A stretch of DNA of 64,000 nucleotides from Cristatella mucedo (taxonomy: Eukaryota > Bryozoa > Phylactolaemata > Cristatellidae). The translations under genes were made by a program, and so were the position numbers. The DNA lies in the NCBI GenBank assembly GCA_009760855.2, contig WPIO01000010.1, forward strand, positions 8,661,501 through 8,725,500. The letters are read 5' to 3'. Under the pieces are notes generated by a model. It made no database searches, was not told where the DNA came from, and saw only the letters and a program-made list of their open reading frames with translations. Each line of letters opens with the position of its first letter. Position 1 is the stretch's first letter. This document shows positions 12,636-26,450 of the stretch, in pieces.

Positions 12636-12770
12636 CGATGCTTGCCGTAGGAGATGCCATTTCGGCGTAACGTAGTAGCTGATGCCCTCCAGCGCCCCGT
12701 CCAGGGTGACTGCGCGGCACAATAGAACGATAAGCACCACGTATGGGAACAGCGCAGTGAAGTAAACGGC
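12636..12770 (-). CDS. SLC6 exon: TM5
   Basis: This 135-bp exon follows TCGTTTAG and ends TCG|GTGAGA in phase 0. It encodes [20 protein letters not shown], then [21 protein letters not shown]. The YFTA-x-FPY motif and the R-x-VTL-x-GA-x-x-GI motif are diagnostic. The next SLC6 exon should begin with VW-x-DAA; none was found downstream. Confidence 0.95.
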
Positions 12771-15700
12771 CTAAACGAACGCCGTACGGCGGTGGCGACG
12801 AGTGCCATGAGGAGGCTCTTCATCGAGAAGAAACTGCGGCAGCCGTCGTTGCCGTTGCCGCCGCCGCCATCGCTGCCGCCGCCATCGCCGCCGCCGGCCG
12901 CCGCCGCCGGCCGCCGCCGCCGTCGCCATCGCCGCCCCCGCCTTGCTCGTTTTTTTCTCGTCGGCGACATTGGAGCCGTGGAGACGACGATTACCTTTCC
13001 TGTAGACTGGATGCCTTTCAGCAGACAGAGCGTCACGACGAGCCACGACAGCAGGAGGCAGAGCACGAGCTGCCAGCGCATGGCGCCGGGGTCATCGAGG
13101 TTGGACGAAATGCCGAGCACTTCGTAGCTGCAATAATAATAATAATAATAATACAAGTGTGCAGTGCTCTCAGAGAACTTAAATCTCTTTCGAGGCACTT
13201 TACATACGCTCCAAAGAAAGCATGGTCAAATGGTTAGTGCAAGCATGCTCAATGGCAACAAGCACAGCGTGGTTGGAAGTGACACGCACCAAGTCAGCAT
13301 AGCAAAGATGGTCAGTGGCAGCAGTGGCAGCACGCATGAGCACACAAATGACGAATCCCACGAACCCATTAAATCCTGTGATAAAGAGATGAGTTTGGAT
13401 TAGTACGGAAATTATTAAGTTTTCTAATGGCTCGCAAGACGAAAGATCTATTACAACGATTGGATTAGAAGCTTCTAAGCAATTACAGCTCGCAACAAAT
13501 CCTATTTCTGCACCATTGTTTAATATTCTCGACAAGGTTATCCTTGAGAAACTCGCGATCAGCATAGAAAGATCGGCTTATTAGGAAATTTTAGTCTGGA
13601 TTTGGGCACGTCATTGTTCTGAAGTCGGTATTCTCAAGGTATCTTCAGCTATATTTGCGCACGAGCCGTACAATCTTGGGCACGCTTTATCTTCTGGGTG
13701 CAATGGACTTCATTTCATTTCAATCATTTTGATTCGTTTACAAAATTCAATGACAGGTGTTTTTGATCAAAAGATCCTAGGCTGCTAAGTTCACCCCAGA
13801 GTGTTTTCGCAATGGTGCTCTCTCTTTCTCTTTTCTTCAGCTGCCGCCACAGGGAATTCCGTTCGAACTACACTGGGCTGCTATTTCCGTGCGTTTACTC
13901 TTCAATTTTCACACGCACACGCGCGTTCGCACGCACGTACGTGCATACAAGCGCACACATACACACACAGACACACATACGTGGCGACACATATAGGCAC
14001 ACACGAACACGTACATATACACAAGCATACCCACACATACACACACAAATCTATAGATTTATGTGTATACAGGCCGATAAGAAATTCTAAGAGTACAGAA
14101 GACTCGCTTGTAAAACTCTCTGATAAAGAATCACTTTAGATAAAGTCATATATTTCGTCGGATACGGATTTTTTCAGCTAAAATTCTCCAATTAGAACCC
14201 TACTCTGGACTGGAGCAAGTATCCCCAAGAGGTGAAGTTTGCGACTCTACAGTATACTTCCTGTTGGTCTTTTGCCCATGCGTCACATATTGCACACACG
14301 TGCATACTATTTTCTCTTGTAGTAATAATAATGCCAAATCATTCACATAACCCACAGATGGTACACGATATCTTGCCAGGAACTGTAGATAAGATGGAAA
14401 TGAAATTAATTAAATGAATTCCTTGCACCAGCATGCTTACCAACACAAAAGCACAGGTTACCCACCCCACGACCCCCACTGCTGCACCAATACGTATGAC
14501 CGCACATTTACCCCCTCTTAACAGTTCGGGCTTATGTCAGAAATCTTTCGTCAGACGTAGGGCCTCCTTTGGACAACAGCTGTAAAAGAAATGGCAGAGA
14601 CTGATCAGTATAAGCTGTAAATATTGGCTACCTTCATTTGTCAGAAGTTACATCTGCTCGCAGCTTAGCAGCATCGGGAAAAATTGGCCTCACTCAATTG
14701 TTTTGCTGACTCCAGCCAGCTTAAAGCAGTCAGTCGCTCAAGGATTCTCTGAAACGTTTTGCTACCTTATGCTACCGTTTTGCTATGAGCGAGCATTGAC
14801 TGCGACCGTATAAGTTTCTCTGCTTTTGCTTACTGAGTTGCCGTAATATGGGGTCGATCCGCCAGAAGTAGATCCGTGGTTTATTTTAACAATTACGCTC
14901 TGAAAACGATCACACCTCTGCTAGAGCGACCTCTGCAGAACAATCCCTAATGCTGACCTGGCGACTGAGATTAGATTCACGCTCTATCTGTCGTGGGACG
15001 GCTGATAGGAGAATATAATAATCGCGACCAACGGCTCGGACAAGCTAGCCCAGTCTACACTAACTTTGGAGACCCACAGGCCTGTTCTATGTCGTTTATC
15101 CGATCGTTCAGCGAGGCGTGCGAATGCGTAATTCTGAGCCTTGTTGAGCCTCATCGATAAACATGGACGACGAGACAGACATTCTAAAATTGCTTATTTC
15201 GATAGCGCAGCGTTATGTCAAAGCTCAATGAAATTGAAAAAGCCTTCTTACTTGAAGTATTCGTAGCTGGCGGAGTGCCTACCGGTTTCATTGGCTAGAG
15301 CTTGGAAGCGTGCAAACTCGTCAGTGCTATGATTGTACGCCGTCCAGCAAGTTTTGTTGTACCACACACCTTCGGCCGATAAGCAGTCTCTGTATTCTGA
15401 CGGTGTGCTGCAAGCTTAACAGGAAGCCGACACACTACTAAGCAAGGATTTCGCAAGCACGCCCAGTATTTTCAAGGAAGGCACTGGCGAAACTGGAATA
15501 CGGGTCGTCTCTCGTCAATGAAGCCGCAGAACCGCAATACCACTCACAGGCAACCAAAATCCTGCCGCGAACTGCTCACTGGTAAAACATTAAGAACAGA
15601 CAAAACACAAGTCGCCCAAACGCATATTAACGAATGCCCAACATTTATGCATGTTAGCTTTAATAGCTCCCGATTGTCACAAGTCACATAGATTGCAACC

Positions 15701-18139
15701 TAGGGACCTAAGTGAATCTGCACCCATACGGAGGTATAAGAGCTTAGCTTTGACCGCAACAGAGGTAGGCAAGTACGTGACGTCACAAGCAGTCTGTACT
15801 TGGCACTTGGCACCTGGCTTTAGTGCCCGTGCTGAACTGACATGCGGTCACTTGTCCGCTTGGCTGCGATACGTGGGACTAAAGACGTGGCAGTCGATAA
15901 AGACAAGATGCAGCAACTAAAAAATGCGACACAACGAAGAGTGCACGAATCAGCTTTAAAAAATCAAACTTGAGCTCCGAAGGAGAAGCGAGCGTGTAAG
16001 CTACAGTGCGGTCAAATAATATAAGTGCGGCTTGTGTGCGTCTTCACTTCTTCGACGACCGCGGTGGCAGCCGCCGGCAGAAACGACCATTCATAGCATG
16101 GAAGTTGCTGAGCTTGAATCTTGGTACTGGCCCAATCTTAATGGCGTGCAGATAAATGCAAACTATACGACTGCACAGGAAGCTCTGAAGTCACGTGGAT
16201 TCTATAGCCGTAAAGCTCTCTGAAATTTGTGGGAGGAATAATAAGATACAGAGTTTCTTATCGGGTAGATTTACGTATACCGAAAGGCATAATCAAATTA
16301 GAAGCAGAAGCTGAGATGAATGAGAATGATTTGCAGAGCAAACCCCGGTGAGCAGCTGCGTTTTTCCATACCTTTAAAAGGGCAGCGAGTGACGTTAATA
16401 TTTAAACCAATTAAAAATGCGTGCCTCTCTGTTCTAATCGATACCTGTAGATACCAAGAGCGATTTCAGTATCTTGGATGAGTTGGTATGCTGTGAGCCG
16501 GAGCGCAATGGTATGGCCGCTATACGAGGAGGCCCGAGCCAGCCACTTCGAATACGCTGCATATGTAAGTATGGATTCTTTGCTCACCGGATGCACTTCT
16601 TACGGAAGTCCTAGCGCCCAGCTCATACCGGGAGAGAATTCACATAAGCAAGACAGCCAGTGGACGCGCAATAATAATAATAATAATAATAATAATTCAC
16701 TTGATAAAGCGCCCTCAGAGAACTTAATCTCTCTCTAGGCTCTTTACATTTGCTGTAAAGTGAAATGCAATTGAATGGTAAGTAAAATCATGCTTTAAAA
16801 ACAAACGAAATGAATAATATGCATAGGGGTGACATGCACAGGGTCAGCATGCAAATGTGGTTAGTGGCAGCATGCACAGTGTCAGCACGCGTAAGCACGT
16901 GAAGGACGAATCACAGGGACCCACTAAATGCTGTCCTAAATAGGTGTGTTTTTAGGTTCCTTTTAAATGTGGTCAGGTCAGGGGATGTTCTGACGCAGGT
17001 CGGAAGGGAGTTCCAGGCTTTGGGAGCATTTGAACTAAATGCACGGTCTCCAAAGGATTTAAGGTTTGTACGAGGTATTTCTAGACTGTTGGATTCCGAA
17101 AAGAGGGTGGTACGATGCTTGGCCTGATGGGGTAGTATATCTGACAGATAGGCTGGAGCCATAGAATGAAGGGACCTAAAAGTGAGCGACAAAACCTTGA
17201 AGTCAATCCGTTGCTTGACTGGTAGCCAGTGCAGGTCGACGAGAAGTGAAGTAATGTGGCAACTGCGACGCTCACGGCAGACAAGTCTAGCTGCCGAGTT
17301 TTGCACCAGCTGCAATCGCCTGATCGCACATGCTGGTAGGCCAGTAAGCAGTGAGCTGCAGAAGTCGAGACGGGATGTCACGAATGCATGGACCAACTTG
17401 GACGCGGTACCCTTATCTAAACAAGCCCGAATTTTAGCAATGTTATGAAGCTGAAAGCGTAAGCTTACTCTGTATGCCTAATGTGGACGTACGCGAGTTT
17501 GAATACAAAAACTTTTGTATACCTGCATATACTCTACAGGCATTGCGTCTTCGCTCACCAAACGTGTAGTGAAAGCTGCGACAATGGCTATTTTAATTCA
17601 AAATGGCCGCCGTAAGCGGGCATATCGGCGGCCAATGAGATATCTCCCCTCTAATGCCCGACACTAAAGAAATAAATATCTATACCAATGAATTTATATT
17701 GCACCAAAACGAACTAAAATGGTTCTCGATACTTTGTGTCTGCGAGAAAGAAAGAGTGTCAATTTGCTTTGTTATAGTAGCGTGCACAATTTTGTAAAGG
17801 GCAATTGAAGTTTGTAGAGGGCAAATCGCAAGAACGGAGCAAACCTGAGAGGATACAATATTTTCCAGCTTCCATTTAAATGCAATACACTTAAGGTGTG
17901 ATCTGATCTCTGTCGGTAGCTAGTTCCGGATTTTGGAAGCATTGACACTGAAACGTAGAAACTCAAGTCACGGCCTCCAAAGGGTTTTTAATTGGTTTGA
18001 GGTACAGCTAATCGACGTGAGTCAGAGGAGGATTGCTACGCCGCGAAGCCTGATTAGATACATTTCGGGTAGTGAACCGGAGCAAACGAATAAAGTGACC
18101 TGAAGGCGAGAGAGAGAGAGAGAGAGAGGGAGAGAGAAA

Positions 18140-18207
<68 letters not shown>

Positions 18208-20337
18208 AGAGAGAGAGACGCAGAAGTCGTTACTCTACGCGATGCAGAGCTAGTCTAGGTCGATGAGAAGTTATTTAGTAAGGTATCTGCGATGCTCATG
18301 GAAGGCGACCCTAACTGCGGAGTTTGGCACCATTTGCAAGCGTTTTACCACGTAAGCAAGAAGATCACCAAGGAGATAGTCACAGAAGTCTGGTCGGGTG
18401 TCACAAATACATGGACCAGCTTAGCTTGGCTGTGGTGTCCCTATCTAAGCAAGGCTGAGTTTCCAGTTGATGGGCGATTAGTCCTGGACGTTGTATGCGT
18501 GTTAGTGCATGCGAATAGCACTAATGATTCGCTTAACACCTAAATTTATGGTCCTGGGCGATGGCGTACATTGCACTCGGCCGGAGGAGTAAAATCAATC
18601 CATAATATTGACTAGTATCGTGTTGCAGCATTCCACCATTGATGGAGTTCCGGTCGAGGATTGAGCAGAAGGAGTGATGAAGCTGTTGCGAAAAAGCATT
18701 AATTTCAATGATCTCTAGAGTTAGAGACTTGCAGACGATTTCTGATAGCGAAGGAGATAAATAATGCAGGGAAAGGGAAAACCGTACTTGGTGAGATTGT
18801 TTTAGTAGAATTTTGTAACAACAGCAATTGTCGCATACAATTTCAAAGGAATATTTGATTGAGAATGCGACCTTTGTGGAGGATGTGACCTATTCGCATT
18901 GACAACGAAAGCCACTGTATGAAATTCAACGGACTGTGGCTCAGTCCGGTTGCCTCCACTATAGTGACTCTTGAGCTGCCCCGAAGGCTACTAGTACTCT
19001 AGACCCTATTCCGACTGTCCTGCTTCTACGATGTTTCGATCTGCTGCTGCCAAGCATAACTAACATAAAGTCAAAAAGGCTGCTGCTAGACCACTAAAAA
19101 AGAAAGCAGCTCTGGACCAAGTGAACTTAAACCGATTCCGCCCCAGTCTCCCTTTAATCATTTCTATCAAAGACACCGGAAAGAATTGTGGCAGACCAGC
19201 TGAACTCGTAAATTGAAACCTCAAACCTAGCAAGTGAGTTCAGCTTTCTCTTCAATGCAGATGACACTTAGTGGCACCTTTGCTTTGATCCCTCCCAGCC
19301 CTCCACCGCGTAAAATTCTACACTCACACTTGCAGCATGCATTGCTGGCATGTATTGCTGGCATCCGCTCATGGATGGCAGAAGACTTTCTCAAATTTAA
19401 TGATGACAAAACCAACCTACTAGCTATTGGCAAACCAAACATGACTCGAAAATAGGAAACAGTATCGCTCAAAATCGGCTCCGCCAGCGTATCTTCTATG
19501 GCATCTGCACGTATTCTAGATGCCTATTCCAAAGTGACCGTTCGCTAGATGAGCGCGTCAACTCCGCAGTCAAGTCTGCCTTCTTTCAGTTGCATTACAT
19601 TGCTAAAGTCTGGGCTTTCGTAGGCAGGGATATTACATCTACATTGGTCCATGCATTTGTAACATCATGCCTAGATTTCTGCAACTCGCTTCTTACTTAT
19701 CTACTGGCGTGTGCAATTAGACGCGTACACTTGGTGCAAAAACTCTGCAGCTAGGCTTGTCTGTCGTGAGCGTCGCAGTCGCCACATCGCACAACTTCTA
19801 GCTGAGCTGCACCGGCTCCCAATCAAGCAGCGTATCGACTTCAACGTTCTGCCACTTACTTGTAGGTCCCTTCCTTCTCTGGCTCCAGCCGACCTATAAA
19901 AACCACTCACCACCAGGCCAACTGTCGTACAACCTGCTGTTCTGACTCAAATCGTTCGCTATACCTCGCACGAACCTCAAACCCTTTGAATACCGTGCCT
20001 TTAGTTCATATGCTCCCAAAGCCTGGAATGTACTTCTGACTGATATAATAAAATCCCTGACATGACATTTAAAAGAAGCCTATATGCATATGCTTATTAA
20101 AGCATTTAGTGCATCCTCGTTATTCATCCTCTGTGTGCTTGTGCGCGCCGATGCTGTGCCTGCTGCTACTAACCATATCTATACGTTGACCCTATGCCCG
20201 TCCCCCTAGCTGTGCTACGCTTGACGGCATCGCGAATGTTTTTCATCACTAATCATTTTGCATTGCTTTCTTCATAACATCTGTAAAGCGCCTAGAAAGA
20301 GATTCATTTCTCTGAGCATGCTGTACAAATGTGTTAC

Positions 20338-20370
<33 letters not shown>

Positions 20371-23300
20371 GGCGTATCGCTTGACCGGTGCGAGCCATCT
20401 GAAAGAAACTTGATTTAGCAACCCCCCACCCCCGCGAAAAAAACTGGCAATCTCACGGCATAGCCACCTCACGGTAGGGCTCTTGTGTCCTCTCCAAAAA
20501 GTTGTTCTAGCTCATTTCAAGCAGCCATAGACTGCGTGCCAATCGATCAGGCCATGTGGACGAATTTAGACTTACCTACGCAGAAATCCGTAGTCCGTTT
20601 GGAGCCTAATCCGTTCTCCGGTAGGCTTACTTTGACACGCCCAAAGGGAACTATCGCTTTTACCCCGCGCAAATGCGACTGCCTCTAAAAGACCCTGCAA
20701 CAAGTAATGGCTCCATGGAGAAGCGGGCTTTTAACTTGCTCGCCGAACGCTCGCCGCCCAAGAAGTCATGCTTAGGCTCGCCTGCACAATCCGATAGCCG
20801 GAAACGCGTTGAAGCTGCGAGCCGAAGGTGCTCGCCCGAACAGCCTCTGGGGCCACTCTTGGTTAGCCGCCACGGGAGAAGCTTTCCGGTTCGAAGATTC
20901 CCGGGCAAGGCTAAAAGCGTTCCCGGCCGTGAGCAGCGTTCGGGTCACCTTTCAGGGACGCCAAAGACCTTCACCTTGGCCCGCCCCCATGCCAATCCGG
21001 CCTGCCCCTCAGAGAGACCGAATCGGAGCCGAAGCGCAAAAGGAAGCAGGCACGCATAGCCCTCGCCCGTAAGAATACGACGGCTAATAGAAATGGCAGC
21101 CTCGTCTGCAAACAGACTCCGATTCTGCACTCCGAGAGAGAGAGCGCCGTCCAGAGGGGCTCTGTCGCTTCTCAAAGAAACGCCATTCCCTGCTTTTCAA
21201 TAGCGCGAATCTCTGCACCGACGGAGCTCCGCCCGGTCGCCTCCTCAGAAGCCGCCTAAACGCAGAGCGGTGCGCCCGGAGAGCTCGGAGAGCTCGGAGC
21301 TGCGCGGTGGAGGCAAACGGCTGCAATCTCTATCTGGCGGGCGCCGCCGCCGCCGCCGCCGCCGCCCCCCCCCCGGGAGCTGCGCGAACATCATCGCGGC
21401 GGCGCTGCTGCGAAGTGAAGGCTCCTAAGCCACTGTAAGAAAACTGCTACTCTGTGGCTGTTTTGACATGTTAGTGGTCTATGAGTCAATAGTAGTTATT
21501 GCGTGGCTATTCCTCCTACGGCCAATTTATGGCTTAGAGTGATTTATGCGCCAGCAGAGATTATGACACCGTCATTGGCTTATGGGCTGTTGTGATTTAT
21601 GGTAGTGACGTTTAAGTTACGGGCGGCAAAGACCCGGGGAGATATGTCGAGGGCGCCGGGCAGGGCAGTTGCGTACTGGCCCACTGCGGCGTCCGTGTGA
21701 ATAAACGCCTTTGAGCCCGCTTCGCTGTCCTGCGTGGTATCGCGTTCCTGCCGCTTGAAGAATGTCGAACTACATACGCGGTATTTCGCTGGAGCTTGAT
21801 GCGCCACGCCCACTGCAGACCGTTTTCGACCAGCCACTTTAAAACGGGAGTTTATACCCGACTTTCCGAACTGAGCCAGCGTACCGAAGGCGAGCCGTCC
21901 TTTAAGGCGCGTCAGAAAAGATTCGATCTTGAAAGGATCTTGAAGCCTCTGAAAATAATAAAATGATCCCCTTCCTCTTTCTTGGCGCCATCTTTAGAAA
22001 GAGCGTCAGCCCTCTGCCGAAGCTTCGCGGCGGCGAATGCACCCGACGAGCCTCTGTAGCCTGCTCACTGACACTTCTCTACATTTAGACGGCCCAGCCT
22101 GCGCGCGACCGACTCATCCGACCGAATTCCCATTCGACGGTCATCGTCGCGCTCTCCGATGGTCTTGGCCGTACAGCTTTGATGAGCTTGCTGCTTGTTA
22201 ATAGAATGCCACCGGGTCTCCTTAAGGGGCCTCTCTGCGCGGCGACACCAAAGTCGGCGAAAACGCGCAGAGCGCCAGGGGAATGGCGGTGGACCGATAG
22301 ACCCCGAAGTCCTCACTTTCGCCTTTACGAACGATAGCGCGACTTGCAGATGCAAATTTCACGGTGCCGAGCTCGCCATCCTTCAGCCTTTCTTGTCGCG
22401 CGCTGGTTGAATCGAGTCGCCTACTTAACAAATTTCGTAAGTGTATCGTGCGTTGGTTCTTTGTAATCGTGCGGCACCTTTTTTCGGCCTCACTTTTGCA
22501 GCCTGGCAGCGACGAGGGGGGAGGGGAGGGGCTACACATTTCCAATGGAGAATTAGTGGGCGGTGTTCCCGGCAAACGAGTGCTTGAATGGCTGCAGCGT
22601 TTCGCAATCACTTCCCCTGGCCTTGATGGTTGGTAGTGTGAAAAAGCACTCACATATGCTAGGATGTGCACACACCCATAAATCATGTGCGTGCCTACGC
22701 TACAAATCTCCATACACTCTAGCATTCGTATGCTATTCGTATTCTAGCATTGGCCTTAAAGGGCACTACCCATTTCATGTATTTAGAGAGATCATTGACT
22801 ACTGATATTCTGCTTTGGTTGGTCTACCAACAAAGCTATTAAGCCTCTGCAGCTGGCGATTAATACACCCGCAAGATTGATGAAAAAATCTAAAAGGTTC
22901 ATCCTGGTGCCTCATTGCTGAAGGAGCTGTGATTGCTCCCGGTCGATCAACGGATGCAGAGAAAAATTCTTACTCAGACCCAAATAACCTGTCATGGTTT
23001 GGCTCCTTCATACCTAACTAAACTACTGCACCAGTGTCAGCCTTCTCGTTCCCTTAGGTCCTTCATGGACAAAAACTTAGCAGTTTCATTCCTTCGCTTA
23101 ATGACTGCTGACGACGTTGCTTTTGCTCTGCAGGTCAGGTACTTGACTCCGAAACTCACTTAAGTCAGGTTTACACGGCGAGTTTTGCTTCCTATCCGCT
23201 TCCCACCTGCTTCCTACCTACTTTTGTTCTACCATGGTCTTCCGGTTCATTCTTCCTCTGAGTCTTCCTTCCTACTCGCTCCGCCCCCTGGTGTTCATGA

Positions 23301-26266
23301 GAAATTTGCTCTTGCTAGGGAAGTTTGAAATGGCCCTCCGAGATGCACCTCCCAATGAGTTGTAACCTATAAAAATTGTTTTTGTTGCCCGCCGCCTCAC
23401 TATGTGATTCTTGTGTGACTCTATCGTAGATTCTCATAAACGGAGACTTTCGTGAAACGGTTCGATACTTTCGCCGGTCGAGTCGTCCGCCACGTTTTTC
23501 AAAGCAACGACGAAGGCGTCTGTTGACTGAGCCTACGATCGCCGTTTTCCTATGAGGTCTTGCCTATGAGGTGCTGGCCAAGAAGTAGAACCGCGTTTGG
23601 CTGCTGAGTCTTCTTTAAGTCTTTTCTAAGTCTTCGACCGACCCCAGTATGAGTGACGCATACACAGAAAACTCGAGCACGTAAGAAGCGGGTACGAAGC
23701 AAGACTGACCGTGTACACCCGGCTTTACGCCACTCTTCCTCCGCAAAGACATCTCTTCTCACACTGCCGACTGCGGCGTTTCCTAGCCAGTCGCCATGAG
23801 CTGCTTCCTCCGCACTGCTCACTTTCTCAACTTGCCTCGCGACTCAGTTCTGCTCCTCACTTTCTTTTTGTTGCGTGAGATGAGAAGCCTTTTAGCCATC
23901 GCGTGCTCAGCGAAAGCCGCTTAGAGTTTTAATATGCAATAGAAAACTCTCCAGCGTAAAGAAGACACATAGTTCTCGTGGCTTTGTGGAGTTACAGACG
24001 AACATATCAGATTATTCACAATAGAATAATGCCAAGTGACTTTCTTTAGTTGATTCATTTTTTCGCAATTACCAATAGTAAGGCGTGGCTATGGGGACTA
24101 ACATAACACTGACAAAAAATAAATAAGAAAAGTAGCATCGCCATGAAAAAGTATCTATGAACAAATCGAGTTCGCTGAGGCGAAACATTACATCGCATAT
24201 CGTGACGAGTTATTTTTATAATGAACTCCGTAAATGTGTAGCTCCGCAATAAAGAAATGTAGGGAAGCTCCCCGAGGCTCGGCTTGTGACAGGTTGCTAG
24301 ACATGGGCGTACCGTATATTTTCAAACGGCACATAAAAGGCTTCGGGCGGAGCTCTCATTAGACGTTCCGTAAGGATGCGGTATACGGATTTTTTCGGAG
24401 AGCCGGAAAGACCACCTTATCGGCGCTTCTTCGAAGCGTCCGAGAGCGCTTCGAGAAAAGGCTGCCGTCTCTTTGTAAGAGGAGGAGCGGAAGCACTTTT
24501 GCGGATGAGAGGCTTACTAGGCTGCCTGCTGCAGAGAGATAGGCGTTGAGCGCCATTCCTTTGCGGCCTGTCTCCAGAGCGCGCCACCAGGCACAGAATG
24601 ATGCCAACGGGGTAATTCGCAAAGGCTGCCCTTCAGAGCTCCATTTCCGCACTGATTTCTTCAGTCGAACATTCGCTTACGTAATTACTAGAGAATTGAA
24701 ACTTTCTACGTCAGCCCTGTAGGCCGCTAAACAGAGGCGACTTACGGGTACTGGCCGTGGCAAGTTGCCTACGAACGTTGAAATTCACCCAGGTCGTCCT
24801 GGTTGCTCCAGCATTGGACCGCAGTGACGTCAAATGAGCGCTCGGCGAACGCTCGGCTCCTCTTTCCTCGATAGCCCGCCGATAGCCTCAGTCGGGTGGC
24901 CGCCGCGAGTCGCGGGCGCGGGCCGCTTGGCTTAAGACTAATTAAATAAGCAAGGCTACTGAGTACAACGTTCGCAGATGTCGGCCATAGAGGATTGTGC
25001 CCCGGGTCGTAGCCTTGGGTTAAAGTACTCGCACTGCACGACCCAGTTAGCGGGTTCGACTCGTGCCGCAGCGGACAGTCCTTTATTGCAAAGTGAACGA
25101 GCGGGAGCGATTGATTGGCGCGAAGGCTCTTCCACCGCCGCATAAACGGAGCTGAACCCTTTCTAACTTTGTCGCAGTGTCGCAGATTTAGTGCGCTTCT
25201 TGAGATGGGTAAACCGTTTTTGTCGAGACGGAGGCCAGAGAGGCTGCCAAAGCGGCTCGCCTTCGGTGCGCATGCGCCGTGTCGGTCCAGGAAAAGAGCA
25301 ACTATTGTTGTGTTCATTTTTGGGACGCTATATTTTTGAAGGTGGCAGACAGGTAGTTCTGCTTAGACAGGCTTGTAGTGGCCCGCCGAGCAGCTGTCCC
25401 ACGGATTGCCTTGGCCCCCATACCAAAACCCGTTGCCTCATTGCTTCCATCCAACAGAATCCACAGATGTTCTTGCTAGCGTCGGTCAGCCCGCCCAAGG
25501 GCTCCTTTCTCGAAGGCCATCAGGTCGTTTATTGCAGAGAGTGTTTTGGAAGCCACTGCTGGGTGGGCCGATAATTGAAGCTGTGCAGCTGGTTACTGAA
25601 CTCGCGCGTTTTTCAACGGCCCTACAAGCTGAATGTTTATTTTGCGATCTTAAAGTGCCCACAATGTAAAAGTTGAAAAACTAGCAGCCAATTGTGTTGA
25701 CGGATGCAAGAATATCTCTTACCTTATAGTTGATGAACAGATCTTCAAATATGTTATAGACCACAATAATCTATTGAGTTTAGCTTGGCATTGCAGACGG
25801 GATCGCAGAGCTGGGTTTTCCCGTAATCAGAGGGATGTGCTATCCTACTTTTTTGGCCGGCTGGTTTGGGCAAGGTCACAGTTGAGTCCTTATCGTAGCT
25901 CGATCCTCATCTGCGTAATCCTATTTTATTTTTTAAAAATGCCTTGATAACCATTGCAGTGGCTCAACTGCTATAGGGATGCGATTGGAGTAAATCCATC
26001 CAGAAATGAAGGCGCTCCCCCAATCGCAGGAGTTCAAGCAATTTAGTCGCTCTTAAATTAACGCCGAGACAGTTTCTTGAGTGGTACGTATGATGAAAGT
26101 TGTACTGAGGGGGCGAGCGTGCGAAACGCGCCTTGAAGACAGAATAAACCCACCATTGACGAATTGTAATGACGACGGCTGTATGGTCGCAGTCGGAAGG
26201 GCGGCGTTCATACAGATAGCTGCAATTCGTAGCCATTGGATAGGTTACTCCGGAGTAGGAAGGAAG

Positions 26267-26352
<86 letters not shown>

Positions 26353-26361
26353 AGGGAGAGA

Positions 26362-26450
<89 letters not shown>

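Noticed and set aside
20673-21059. 128-residue plus-strand frame in GC-rich DNA
   Set aside because: No motif, overlapping frames open on both strands, and high GC lowers stop frequency.
22222-22725. 167-residue minus-strand frame
   Set aside because: No domain or splice context; it overlaps the edge of the GC-rich segment and other open frames.
24769-25317. 182-residue minus-strand frame
   Set aside because: It reads through the reverse strand of a SINE-2-like copy and has no recognisable domain.
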